From the NCBI GenBank assembly GCA_946965045.2, contig OX337228.1, forward strand, positions 3,658,001 to 3,722,000: a stretch of 64,000 bases of DNA. Direction: 5' to 3'. The DNA comes from Epithemia pelagica (Eukaryota > Bacillariophyta > Bacillariophyceae > Surirellales > Surirellaceae). Positions 41,679 to 51,135 of this stretch are shown in pieces (within the stretch, counting starts at the first letter, position 1; the number at the start of each line of letters is the position of its first letter). The notes beneath the pieces are model-generated. The model saw only the letters and a list, made by a program, of their open reading frames with translations. It ran no database searches and was not told where the DNA came from. The position numbers and the translations under genes are program-made.

Positions 41679-44513
41679 ATGTCTCAAGGTATGGAAGCGA
41701 TGTTGCTGGGAGGGGATTCCTCCGATGAATCCGACGGAGAAAATAACAGCAATAACAAGCCCTCGCAGCCCAAGGCTGCTGCCACATCGGCACCCGTCCC
41801 CGCTGCGGCAAGGCCCGCAACGGTGGCCCCCACACCTTCGGCCGTTCCTCCAGCGACAGCAGCCGCAGCAGATCAATCTGGTATTAGCCGACCACCGTCC
41901 AATATGAGTCAGGCGGATGTCTCGAAGCGACTTCGTTCTCTCTATTCTCCGGCTGCCAACAAAGGTGCTGCAGGTCCGGCTCCGTCCACAACGGCACCCC
42001 CGCAACCAGTGCCCGTGTCTCATCCACCACCGCAACAACAACAACAACAACGTCCTCCACCTCAACAGCAGAAAGCACCGCAACAACACCCAGCAACCCA
42101 GCAACAACAAGGGTATTCCTCATCGTATCGGACTCCTCAACAAGCAATGCGTCCCGTAGCCGGTGGAACCATGCCTGCGCCTCCCGCTTCAACCTCGCGC
42201 GGCTCGTCCATGACTCGTGGTGTGAGTAGTGGTCGTTCGAGTGACCCCTTTGAACCTACGCCTGTCACAAAATTAATGGGCAATGTGAGTAGCGGCAGTG
42301 GTGGAATTGTGCCTCCGCATCACAAGGCTTTGACATCGGTTCCAGGAGGTGTGTCTCATCATCACCATCACCATCATCATGGAAGTGGTGGGACAAGCAC
42401 GAGTCATCATCATCATCATGGTACGAGTGCCTCTTCCAGTCACCATCACAGTTCCTCTCGTGGTCCTGTCGGTGCCACAAGTTCTTCGACCAGTTCGGGC
42501 ATGTCTCTACCGTCGGTGGGTGGAAGCAGTTCGGGTGTACAATCGAGTAGTGCGTCTTCAACACAGCAGCAGCAACAACAACAACAGGAACAAATGCGTC
42601 GCCTTAAAAAGGAAAAAGAAACCTTTCTCATTTTCACGCGAGTATTGCTGAAATATTTGGAACAGAAGGATCCGGTCACCCATCAAAAAGTGAAGGGCAT
42701 TATCAAAGACTGCGCCGAACGGAACAAGCGCCACGTACCAGGCTACGAATCCGTTACGACAAGTATGAAAACCAAGCTCAAGCAAGTTGTGACGGAAGAG
42801 CACTGGCAACGAGCCGAGTCGTACTTGAAGCACTTTTTGCAACAAAAGAACAAATTCAACCAGTCGCAGCATCATTCCCAACAACAACAAGCATCTTCAT
42901 CCAGCTCTCAGGCGTCGAGTAGTGCCGCTACCATGGATCCGTCCAAAGCGGCAGGATCGTCCATCAGTTCCTCGACGGCCAAGGCCGACATGGATCGACA
43001 AAAGCGTGAAAAAATGGCTCAACTTCATAAACAACGCCAAGCGGCGGCCGCAGCGGCAGCGGCCAAAAACACTGGACCAGTCCAGTCCAACCCTCGTTCC
43101 ATTTCGGGTATGCGTAAGGACATTGCCGCCCGAACACAGGCGCTCCAGCAGACAAAGGGAGGCTCATCGGCATCGAGTCAACAACAGCAGACACCACTTC
43201 AGCAGCAGTCGATGGTTCCATCTTCGGCGTCTGCTTCGGCGTCCTCAAAACAGCAGAGAGGCGGTAGTGTTGGTTCTAGTAGTGCCGTGGTGCCCAGTGT
43301 TCCCTCGGCTTCGCCCAGTACAAGCAGTAAAGGGAAGGCTAGTTCGACGTCCAAAGCAAGGGATAATCGAAAGCAAGCTGCAGCAACAACTACAAGCCAG
43401 GGATCTTCATCCGGTATCCAACAGGCGCTTCAACGCAAAGCTTCCTCGTCGCTGGTTGCGAAGGATACGACTGGAGGCTTGGCTTCGTCCAAGGCGTCTG
43501 CACCAGTTGCACCGATACCCCCGGCGGTTGTGAAGGAATATAGCGAGTACATGAACCTGGTGGATCATGCTATGAATCTAGAAGACTGGACGTCTTCCTC
43601 CTTGATTTTGGGACAACAAGCCGCGGCCACGTTGGCTCAAGAGCAAAAGCAACTGCTGTACAGCGACAACAGGAGCAAGCCATTTGCTCCTCTCGACGAG
43701 TCAAACTCAAAGGCCTTCTTTCCACGGCCCGGTTGGAGTCGACGGAATGTATTTAGTACCCGATCCGCCTGGGCTAAGGTACGCTTGCGGGAACGGGCTT
43801 ACGCCAAGCAACAAGGTGGAAATCTCCCCGTGGTCGCTGGAGGACTCTTAACAATTCCTCCACTTCCCAGCAGCAGCAACAAGACTTTGCCTGAGCGCAC
43901 CATGCCAGTGACGTCCTGGTTCAATGAAGACGTTGCCGAAGAGGACAAGACGTTGGCCATTATATCCGAGGCTACGCAAATTTATTTGAAAGAGGTCTTG
44001 CAAAAGGCGGTGCATTGTGCTCGTCAGCGGGAAAATTTGGACGGAATCCGTCTATGGCACCAACAAGTCACTCATCGTCCGTCATCTGGTGGAAAGAAAC
44101 CACCCTTGTCCCTTCGGTTGGGTTGCAATGTGAGTCGTCAACTGGCACAGGCTCAAGGCAATGCTGCCATGACGGTGAAAAGAATGGAACAAGCCTTGGA
44201 GAATCAATCTGATCTCCCGATTCAAAGTCGCACGTTGAACGAGTCCACGTTGATGGAACTAAACTCTCTTCAGGATGCCTCCTTGCGTCCTCGGTTGCGC
44301 AAGGCTGTGGAGGATGCCGATTACCAGGCTAAGCGCAGTTTTGAAGTGTTTGGAGGAAAGGACGAAGCGAGTGGTGAACCACCTTTTGGTCGTGTCCCCA
44401 AGAAGGCCAAACTGCAAATGGTGGATTTCCAAGTGGGCATGAACTTACCAGTCAATTCAAGCTTTCGCAACCGCCACCGAGCCACTGCCACGGGAGCCTT
44501 TTTCTCGTTCTAA
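41679..44513 (+). CDS. Large low-complexity protein with a conserved helical domain
   Basis: Intronless, 944 residues from the ATG at 41679 (an in-frame GTG is 9 bp upstream). Most of it is Ser, Gln, Ala, Pro and His homopolymer-rich. A folded island at about 307-395 (FLIFTRVLLKYLEQKDP; GIIKDCAERNKR; GYESVTTSMKTKLKQVV; RAESYLKHFLQQK) looks like a four-helix module. A second set near the C-terminus (EYSEYMNLVDHAMNLEDW; ISEATQIYLKEVLQKAVHCA) has the hydrophobic spacing of a histone-fold helix, reminiscent of TAF4/Ada1-type coactivator subunits. The composition and islands suggest a nuclear transcription cofactor, but I do not recognise a named family. Convergent with the next gene. Confidence 0.7.
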   Translation: MSQGMEAMLLGGDSSDESDGENNSNNKPSQPKAAATSAPVPAAARPATVAPTPSAVPPATAAAADQSGISRPPSNMSQADVSKRLRSLYSPAANKGAAGPAPSTTAPPQPVPVSHPPPQQQQQQRPPPQQQKAPQQHPATQQQQGYSSSYRTPQQAMRPVAGGTMPAPPASTSRGSSMTRGVSSGRSSDPFEPTPVTKLMGNVSSGSGGIVPPHHKALTSVPGGVSHHHHHHHHGSGGTSTSHHHHHGTSASSSHHHSSSRGPVGATSSSTSSGMSLPSVGGSSSGVQSSSASSTQQQQQQQQEQMRRLKKEKETFLIFTRVLLKYLEQKDPVTHQKVKGIIKDCAERNKRHVPGYESVTTSMKTKLKQVVTEEHWQRAESYLKHFLQQKNKFNQSQHHSQQQQASSSSSQASSSAATMDPSKAAGSSISSSTAKADMDRQKREKMAQLHKQRQAAAAAAAAKNTGPVQSNPRSISGMRKDIAARTQALQQTKGGSSASSQQQQTPLQQQSMVPSSASASASSKQQRGGSVGSSSAVVPSVPSASPSTSSKGKASSTSKARDNRKQAAATTTSQGSSSGIQQALQRKASSSLVAKDTTGGLASSKASAPVAPIPPAVVKEYSEYMNLVDHAMNLEDWTSSSLILGQQAAATLAQEQKQLLYSDNRSKPFAPLDESNSKAFFPRPGWSRRNVFSTRSAWAKVRLRERAYAKQQGGNLPVVAGGLLTIPPLPSSSNKTLPERTMPVTSWFNEDVAEEDKTLAIISEATQIYLKEVLQKAVHCARQRENLDGIRLWHQQVTHRPSSGGKKPPLSLRLGCNVSRQLAQAQGNAAMTVKRMEQALENQSDLPIQSRTLNESTLMELNSLQDASLRPRLRKAVEDADYQAKRSFEVFGGKDEASGEPPFGRVPKKAKLQMVDFQVGMNLPVNSSFRNRHRATATGAFFSF

Positions 44514-44960
44514 GATACACCTAACAATTTGAATTTCTGGACAGTCATGCCTCGGCCCGTTTCAACAGACGCATATTTCTAAGGGTCTGCTTCCTGCAAG
44601 AGTCTATTGATTCTTTGTTCGCGGTGATTGATGGGTTCCTGGTGACTTACGTTTTCCATATTTCTCGCTACTACGTTCTGCCTGCTGACAACGGTCAATG
44701 GCACTTAGATTGGAATGACGCTTTTCTGATTTTAGTAGCATTATCAATTCAGGAGTAATCATATCGCTACTCTAGCGTCATTGAAAGCCAAGGTCTCACG
44801 CGCTAGGTTTCTTCTCAGAGTTACGGGACCGGTACTACTACAATGGACTCCACACGAACTTTCTACTTTGCGAAGAACCAGATGATTGTCATACGCCCCT
44901 TGCATCCACCGAAGAGATGCATTTCATATGCATCTATCGGTTTCAAGTGAAGGGATTTGT
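44514..44960. other. Intergenic region between convergent genes, 447 bp
   Basis: It holds the 3' flanks of two convergent genes. No gene, repeat or clear palindrome seen. Confidence 0.4.
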
Positions 44961-46568
44961 CTACACCATAATGTATAGAGGAGGCCGCGGGTTCACGGCA
45001 AGGACATAAATGGTGGGAATGGCCAGGGCGGAGGCCTCCAGGTACCCTGCAAGGGTCCACAAGTGTTCGTCGGCTTGTGGAATAACGTCCTTGGCTCCTC
45101 CTCCAATGCCTGGTTGCGGCGGAGATTTCTTGGAGACGAGGAAATTCCATTCCTCTCGTCCTTGCGGCAAGTCCCAACAACGCCGAGAGACTTGTTCTTC
45201 CACCAGTCCTCGACACCATGCCAAATCGCATCGAGAGGGCAGCAACACAGTCGTATCTAAGATGGCCGTGAGGTGGCTTCTTGGGTCCACTTTGTAGCCA
45301 TAGCGGTTGTGGGACCCAAACACTAGAAGCTTGTACGAATCCCGTGCTTGGAACAGGGTAGCTGGAATGCGGACTGAGACAGGTTTGTCCATTTTACAAG
45401 TTTCAGGAGGAGCTGGATGGTTTTGAACTTGAATTTTTCGATTCGGAGAAGGCCGAGCTGGTGAAGCGACCGGGGCATGTGGTTCATAATCGCTATCATC
45501 GCTGTCGTCGTTGTGGGTGCTGTCGGTATCATGGCCTTGGTCGTGCTTGAAGATAGTGTCCGAAGGATGCTTCTTGGATGCATCTCCTGGCTTGACCGAG
45601 GCGACATTTTGGGTTCCATGATCATGATGGAATTGGGTTTTACCAGCATGGTCAGTGTTGCAACCGTCCTTGTCGCTGCTCCGAATCATGCTTCTCAATC
45701 GTTGGACGCGAGTAAAACAAAACTCGGCAATCTGATCGGGGTCTGTGATATGAATCCATTTCATGGTACGGGTATTGCAAGACAGTTTGCCTCGGCCGTC
45801 CTTTGAGGTTGTGATGGTCGTAGTCCCGTCCGAGGGTATGACGGACACTCGTTTGAGGAATCGTCGCGCGACACCCATGTGTTGGTGAATCCGTCGCACG
45901 ACATTTTGGCGCGTCAGGAAACCTTCCGTTTCTTCACGCTTTGTCGAGCCTTTCGATGGGCGGCCCCTCTTGCGCTTCAGTGGAGCTTGGCGCGCCAGCT
46001 TCATGCATGCCTCATGAAAGGATTGATAACCAGGGCCGTTTTGCAAGGTTGATTCCATACGACCCACCACAATGGGAATGTCGTCCGGGCTACATGTCAT
46101 GATGAAAGGATCATTCCCGTCGGTTTTTTCTGTTTCTTCTTGTTGTGGTGGAGGAACGTTGATGGTGATTGTGGATGTGGCTTGTGTGGTGTCTTGGATG
46201 AAAGCTGTTTTCTCGGGCGGGACTGGCTTCTTTCTGGCTCTCGTCAGTGGGGACGTGGGTGGTCGTCGTTTCTTGGGACGGGAGGAGGAAGACTCTTTCG
46301 GAATGGTGCGAATGACTCTGGGGCGATTGGAATGTTTGTAAAGCCATTGATGATGATGCATTCGTAGCACGGTGTTGATCTGTTGGTTCCGACTGGAGGC
46401 GCCTGCTGGTTGCGGTTCGGCTGGTGGCTCAAGTGTTGGTGGTGGCAGGTGTTTCGAGGGTGACGACTTTGGGCCTGGTAGAGGTGGTTGGAGGGATCGT
46501 GTGACAAACCTCCGTTGTGGTTGAATGGGACCAATTTGCTTCTTCATCATGATGCGTCTTTGGTACAT
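44961..46568 (-). CDS. Hypothetical protein with an AT-hook-like motif
   Basis: Intronless, 535 residues from the ATG at 46568. Function unknown. RKRGRPSKGS at about residue 200 is an AT-hook-like sequence, which binds the minor groove of AT-rich DNA, so a nuclear role is plausible. A domain-like stretch lies nearby (GPGYQSFHEACMKLARQAP). The C-terminal third (about 395-535) looks folded: SVRIPATLFQARDSYKLLVF, HLTAILDTTVLLPSRCDLAW, CWDLPQGREEWNFLVSKK, TLAGYLEASALAIPTIYVL. An acidic Asp/His patch separates the halves. No signal peptide seen. Confidence 0.6.
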   Translation of the reverse strand: MYQRRIMMKKQIGPIQPQRRFVTRSLQPPLPGPKSSPSKHLPPPTLEPPAEPQPAGASSRNQQINTVLRMHHHQWLYKHSNRPRVIRTIPKESSSSRPKKRRPPTSPLTRARKKPVPPEKTAFIQDTTQATSTITINVPPPQQEETEKTDGNDPFIMTCSPDDIPIVVGRMESTLQNGPGYQSFHEACMKLARQAPLKRKRGRPSKGSTKREETEGFLTRQNVVRRIHQHMGVARRFLKRVSVIPSDGTTTITTSKDGRGKLSCNTRTMKWIHITDPDQIAEFCFTRVQRLRSMIRSSDKDGCNTDHAGKTQFHHDHGTQNVASVKPGDASKKHPSDTIFKHDQGHDTDSTHNDDSDDSDYEPHAPVASPARPSPNRKIQVQNHPAPPETCKMDKPVSVRIPATLFQARDSYKLLVFGSHNRYGYKVDPRSHLTAILDTTVLLPSRCDLAWCRGLVEEQVSRRCWDLPQGREEWNFLVSKKSPPQPGIGGGAKDVIPQADEHLWTLAGYLEASALAIPTIYVLAVNPRPPLYIMV

Positions 46569-47394
46569 GATGATGCCGAGACTATCAATCAGTTGCTGTT
46601 ACGAATAGGTGTTGTACTGGTACTGTCGCAATTGGGCGAGAGAAAAGGAGAAGTGGAATCATCAAGTAAATAATAGATTCTTCATGTGACTGTTCCTTTT
46701 GTCCCAGATGGAGGCGCCGGGACCTGATTTCTATACGGTAGTCCTTGTGACAAAGCGCGTCCTCGCCTCTACCTAGATCGACTTTCCCTCGCATGTGGCG
46801 GAGCATTGGTGCGCGCGTGAGACACGGGGCATTAGGAGGAGTGGGGCAATGTGCCTGCAGGAGTGGAGGTGGAGGTCATACGGAAAATGACCCCTTGCTT
46901 GCGGCGGGATCACCACCACCAATAATCTCTACGATCTACTTGTCTACCAACCTACGACAGCGCAGTGAAATGTTGAGTGATGGGAGAAGCCTGGGTAGTC
47001 CTGTCCCGCCTATGTCCAACAGCTCCCAAGACACGCCATGTCCATGTAGGAGATAGGATTAGAGTTAGAGTGTGTTGTGCCAAAGTTTGCTACTCCTAGG
47101 AGTAAACTTATCACGAAACATAGGACAGTCTATGGAAAGGCATTCCCGATTCTCCCTGTTTTCCAGATAACTTCGTGGAACTGTCCGGTCGTCCATTCGA
47201 CAACTGCGGACCTCTGGATTGGTCGAATGGAACTGGCTAGTTCTTCTCCATTGAAAAGACACGACGATTTGGGAAGGGAGGACGAAGTGACTTGAGCTAC
47301 ACGACATATGATATTCTAGCTGGCGAAATATTAGGTGCATGTCCACGGCCTACCAAGAATAATCATCACCCTACCACTGTATAGTTGCGTTCCT
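46569..47394. other. Intergenic region, 826 bp
   Basis: No gene seen. A perfect palindrome TACTCCTAGGAGTA lies at 47091-47104, about 290 bp downstream of the next minus-strand stop (47395). Confidence 0.4.
47091..47104. terminator. Perfect TACTCCTAGGAGTA palindrome
   Basis: Second perfect copy of the 14-bp palindrome also found at 10608. It lies downstream of the gene at 47395-48279. Function unknown; 3'-end role is a guess. Confidence 0.3.
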
Positions 47395-48279
47395 TTACGA
47401 GGGATCCGAGTCGTCGTGGTGTGTGTCCAGTACCAAGGGAAACAAAGAATCTTGTTCTTCCAATCCTAGGTCCATCCAGCCCGACGGGTCCAGGACTGAG
47501 GACGGAGCACCATGGGCGGCTGTTGTGCATGCGTCCTTGTTCAAGGCAGCTGTGCTTTTATCTTGTTTCTTGCTGCCTTTCAAGGGCTGATGACTCGTCT
47601 TTGGCAATCGGGACCCCATATAATTGATAAAGTGACATGTCAGAGGACGCCGTTGGCCAGGGCAAGCCTGGCGTCGTGGATATTTGGATACTGGGCTCCT
47701 CCCTTGGTTTAGGTTTGGCTGTGGTGGCCAATCAGTTGGCGGTAATCGTTTGCACAGTTCGTCCCACAACCATTCGGAACCCAGTTGGTGCTGGGCCAGT
47801 TGACCGGTTGTAGAAACTGTTCGGGTGCTGGATGCACAATCAATGACATCATCTTCGATAGTGCTCTTGTGTTCAAGTATTTCACAAGACAATGGCTCAG
47901 TGGGACTTGTCGAGAGATGTCCCGTCACATGGTCGAGCGTAAAGAATATTTCATTGTCATCCTCGTGATTCTCGTTGCCACCCCATTCATGATCGTTTCC
48001 GGGAATGACAAGATAAGTCTGAGAGTCAGCTGGAAGGGAAACCAGGGTACTACAACCACTGCTTCTCCTTCGTTTTCTCCCGTTTCCGGACCAGCAATGG
48101 TACAATGACACAATGGCAGCTGAAGAATCTTCTCCCATCTCGTCGTCATCACTTGAGGCATTGTGCATTGATGAGGACGATGACTGGGAGGAAATGATAG
48201 AGGGAGAACGTCGACCCGGTGTATGATCCTGGTGATCCACATCCTCCTCCTCATTGGTGGAACGTTTTGAAGCGTTCAT
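47395..48279 (-). CDS. Hypothetical Ser/Asp-rich protein
   Basis: Intronless, 294 residues from the ATG at 48279; the frame stays open upstream to a GTG at 48393, so a longer form is possible. No known family. The N-terminal third is Ser/Asp-rich with an acidic patch (SSDDDEMGEDSS). A middle block contains a basic GRKRRRSSG and the segment FFTLDHVTGHLSTSPTEPLS. Near residues 170-190, SEWLWDELCKRLPPTDWPP looks ordered. The composition fits an intracellular regulatory or nuclear protein, but no function can be assigned. Confidence 0.5.
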   Translation of the reverse strand: MNASKRSTNEEEDVDHQDHTPGRRSPSIISSQSSSSSMHNASSDDDEMGEDSSAAIVSLYHCWSGNGRKRRRSSGCSTLVSLPADSQTYLVIPGNDHEWGGNENHEDDNEIFFTLDHVTGHLSTSPTEPLSCEILEHKSTIEDDVIDCASSTRTVSTTGQLAQHQLGSEWLWDELCKRLPPTDWPPQPNLNQGRSPVSKYPRRQACPGQRRPLTCHFINYMGSRLPKTSHQPLKGSKKQDKSTAALNKDACTTAAHGAPSSVLDPSGWMDLGLEEQDSLFPLVLDTHHDDSDPS

Positions 48280-49076
48280 GATGCGACTTTGTCGTCGACG
48301 TCGTCCTTTCGCAGCAAAATTCGACCAACCTTTTTCTTTGAGAGCCTTGCCACCAATTCTCGACGAATCAGCAAGAACTAAATGTCCGATCACACCTCGT
48401 TTGGGTGTTTCTGTGCTTAGGCAAGAGAAGAGGTGTTGATTGGATTGTGGATCTTATTGGCGTCAAACATTCAGCCAGACGGAAAACAAAAAAATATTGG
48501 TGTTGGCTTTGTCCCACTCTGAGAAAAGTGAGAAATGTGCCGAAAGGCCATTCGCTTTATCTTTTGCGTCGCACATTTTGTGTACACCATCCAGGCTTTC
48601 GAATTGCGAACAGCACATACAGGCACGGGCTGGCACCTCACCATCTGTTCTGTTCCACCTGTTGTCTTTTGTTATCCCCCATGTCTCATGGTCGCACCAA
48701 CGAGCCACGTCACATCCACTGCATCTGCACACGCTCTGGTCACGTGCCTGGATGCTTTGTGGGGCGTATAGAACTCTCTACTCTCTATCGCTTTGTTCTC
48801 CCATAACCTCTAGCTAGACTAGTGTACTCTAGCTAGAGGTGTTGAGGGTTGAGGAGCTCCCTCTAGAGCTTGCGGAGAGAAGAAGTGTATTGAAACTGCG
48901 TGATCTATCGTCGAAGCTCTACTATAATGATGTGAATCACCACAAACTCTATCCTGTAGCTCGGAAATGTGGGTAAAACGATATATGTGTGGGCATGGTT
49001 TCTCGCAAATAGTGTATGGTATAGTTTGCGCACACCAAGGTTGCGGTAGAAGAGAAAGAGAGATCTTGTATTGTTG
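48280..49076. other. Intergenic region, 797 bp
   Basis: It includes the upstream region of the gene at 47395-48279 and the 3' flank of the one at 49077-50291. The short frames between 48405 and 48817 have no family features. A perfect 12-bp-arm hairpin lies at 48807-48839. Confidence 0.4.
48807..48839. terminator. Strong hairpin, CCTCTAGCTAGA arms
   Basis: CCTCTAGCTAGA (48807-48818) and TCTAGCTAGAGG (48828-48839) form a perfect 12-bp stem with a 9-base loop. It lies about 240 bp downstream of the stop of the minus-strand gene at 49077. Whether it acts in transcript ends or is a repeat remnant is unknown. Confidence 0.4.
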
Positions 49077-50291
49077 TCATCCCGACACGATGGCTGCAGA
49101 TGATACGACATTGTTTGTTCGGGTAGTAGTAGGACCTGTGGCCGTGTCTTCCTCGTCCCGGTAAACAAAGATGGAATCGGGCGTGGTGATTTCTTCTTCC
49201 TTGACGCGATCCAATACATAGGATCTTCGATGGTTCAAACCCAAAATACTGGCACTTCCACCGCTGTTACGACTTGTCCGAGCTCGTTTCGGACGATTGC
49301 TGTAGGAAGGAATGGTTACCAGGTCCGCAGTGCTATTGTTGTTGCTGGGAAACCATGATTCCAAAAAGTTGAATCCAATACACATGCAGTTGATGGGATC
49401 GGTTCCAGAGGTACTTGTGGCCACAGAAGTTGTGGCCCGATCATCAAGCAAGGCATTGGCTCGAGATAGCGCGACGCCTGAAGATGAAGAGGATGCGGTG
49501 GTTGTTGGAGGTGTGGAAGCATGCACAGCCCCACCATAATATGCCAATCCCAAGCCTCCTCCATCGTCGACCCGTCTCGAGTCTCTCCAGGCGGACGCAT
49601 GGTCTCCAAAATAAGCAGGGACACCTCGATACGCTGCGACTGGGTCTACGGCCAGACGGTGATCACTACTGGAATCTGTGGACCACGCCCCATATTCGTC
49701 CTCGTCTTCGTCCTTGAATAGAGCTATAGCTGGTGGGGCAGCACCAGACATGGTTCGATGAATAGCCTGAGAACGAAGAGGTATTGAAGAACTTGCATCT
49801 GTCAGAACAGTGGTATCATCATCCATCATGACCATATCATCATATTCTACGAGGTAGTCACCCGATTGCCCCCGTCCCAAGAGTATCTTGTTGTACGACC
49901 GCTGGCGTGCATGTTTACCCTCACTGCCGCCACCCGCTCGTTCAATATTTTCCAGTTCGCGCAACAAGGACCTCTGCCATGGCTGTTCCAAGTCAAACGA
50001 CAAATCTCGCATCGAACCACTATTCGCTTGGTCCTGAACACTGCTGCCGCCTCCACGAGAGGTTGCTGAGCTGCTGCGACGTTCCGTCGTTGTTGCTTCA
50101 CGGGATTCATCCGTCACAGAAGGGCGAGAACCTCCTCGAGATCCACGCATTTCGCGATGATGAACACGTCCTTCACCCCTGCTTGAAGATGTCGCACTGC
50201 TCGTCGGAATGGGAACTCCTTGTCCTCCAGAAGAAATTCCTTGAGCCATTAACTGGTTCCAACCATGAACGTCATCGGTGTACCGATTCAT
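49077..50291 (-). CDS. Hypothetical Ser/Gly-rich protein
   Basis: Intronless, 404 residues from the ATG at 50291; the upstream in-frame GTG at 50327 is rejected as start. Function unknown. The protein is Ser, Thr and Gly-rich with an Arg/Gly stretch near the N-terminus (GSRGGSRPS). Short hydrophobic or ordered islands are RDLSFDLEQPWQRSLLRELENIE (split: RDLSFDLEQPW and QRSLLRELENIE, about 95-118), GDYLVEYDDMVMMDDDTTV, and CMCIGFNFLESWFPS (about 302-316), followed by PSYSNRPKRARTSRN, a possible nuclear localisation signal. No signal peptide or catalytic motif seen. Confidence 0.55.
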   Translation of the reverse strand: MNRYTDDVHGWNQLMAQGISSGGQGVPIPTSSATSSSRGEGRVHHREMRGSRGGSRPSVTDESREATTTERRSSSATSRGGGSSVQDQANSGSMRDLSFDLEQPWQRSLLRELENIERAGGGSEGKHARQRSYNKILLGRGQSGDYLVEYDDMVMMDDDTTVLTDASSSIPLRSQAIHRTMSGAAPPAIALFKDEDEDEYGAWSTDSSSDHRLAVDPVAAYRGVPAYFGDHASAWRDSRRVDDGGGLGLAYYGGAVHASTPPTTTASSSSSGVALSRANALLDDRATTSVATSTSGTDPINCMCIGFNFLESWFPSNNNSTADLVTIPSYSNRPKRARTSRNSGGSASILGLNHRRSYVLDRVKEEEITTPDSIFVYRDEEDTATGPTTTRTNNVVSSAAIVSG

Positions 50292-51135
50292 TTCGTTTCT
50301 GCTTATGTTTTCCCACAAACAAAGCACGACCGAAAAGATACAATATACAAATCACTCTGCACCCAACTCTCAACGCCTTGAGGTCTCGGTAGTTCAAACA
50401 ATGGATTCCTTGTTTGTCAAGTGAGAAACAGATAACTACCAGTAAGCACAGCAATCAAGGGCGTTTGCGCTATTCGTTCCGCGAAGGATATCTCCTCTCA
50501 TCCATGCCATCGGCAAAGTGATTGACGATGTGGCTTCATCGGTTGAACGTACGAGCCAAATAGAGAGGGCAGCAAAGCAAATAGCCGTCCGGCGATCGTA
50601 TAGACGTTGAGTTAAGTCAAAGCTCACCTTTTTAGCCGTTGAGTCCCAGCTGCATGAATTATTGGCGGCAGGACCCATGCCTTCATATGATCCATCCCGT
50701 TATTGCTGGTCTATGCGCACGTGCATCCAAGACCAACTTCGCATCAAAATCTATGCTACGCGAGCATAGCCTTGTGGATCTATGACGATCGCCGACTCCG
50801 ACTTCCATTCTTAGGGTCTGGCCGTTGCCCCCCAAGACTAAAATGGGGGATTCAACTAATATTATTATCTACACCTCGTCCACCATCAAGAAGATCGAAT
50901 ATTGGAGGCACAGAGAACCTTTAAGGGCGGTAATGATGGGGTTTCATTGATTTCCCAAGAAGATGGCTTTGATCGTAAAATCCTGTAAGGTGGAATGACC
51001 GATCGATTCTCACTGCATAATCCGGCCATGGGGCTAGACCCGTCTGGTGCCAATCATAACTTCATCGGCCTACTTGTTTGTCGACCGACCAGAATCCAGC
51101 TTGTGCAATAAATTTAAGTGCAGGGGAAGACAAAA
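50292..51135. other. Divergent upstream region, 844 bp
   Basis: It separates the minus-strand gene starting at 50291 from the kinase gene starting at 51136, so it should hold both promoters. No gene, repeat or obvious promoter element seen. Confidence 0.4.
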
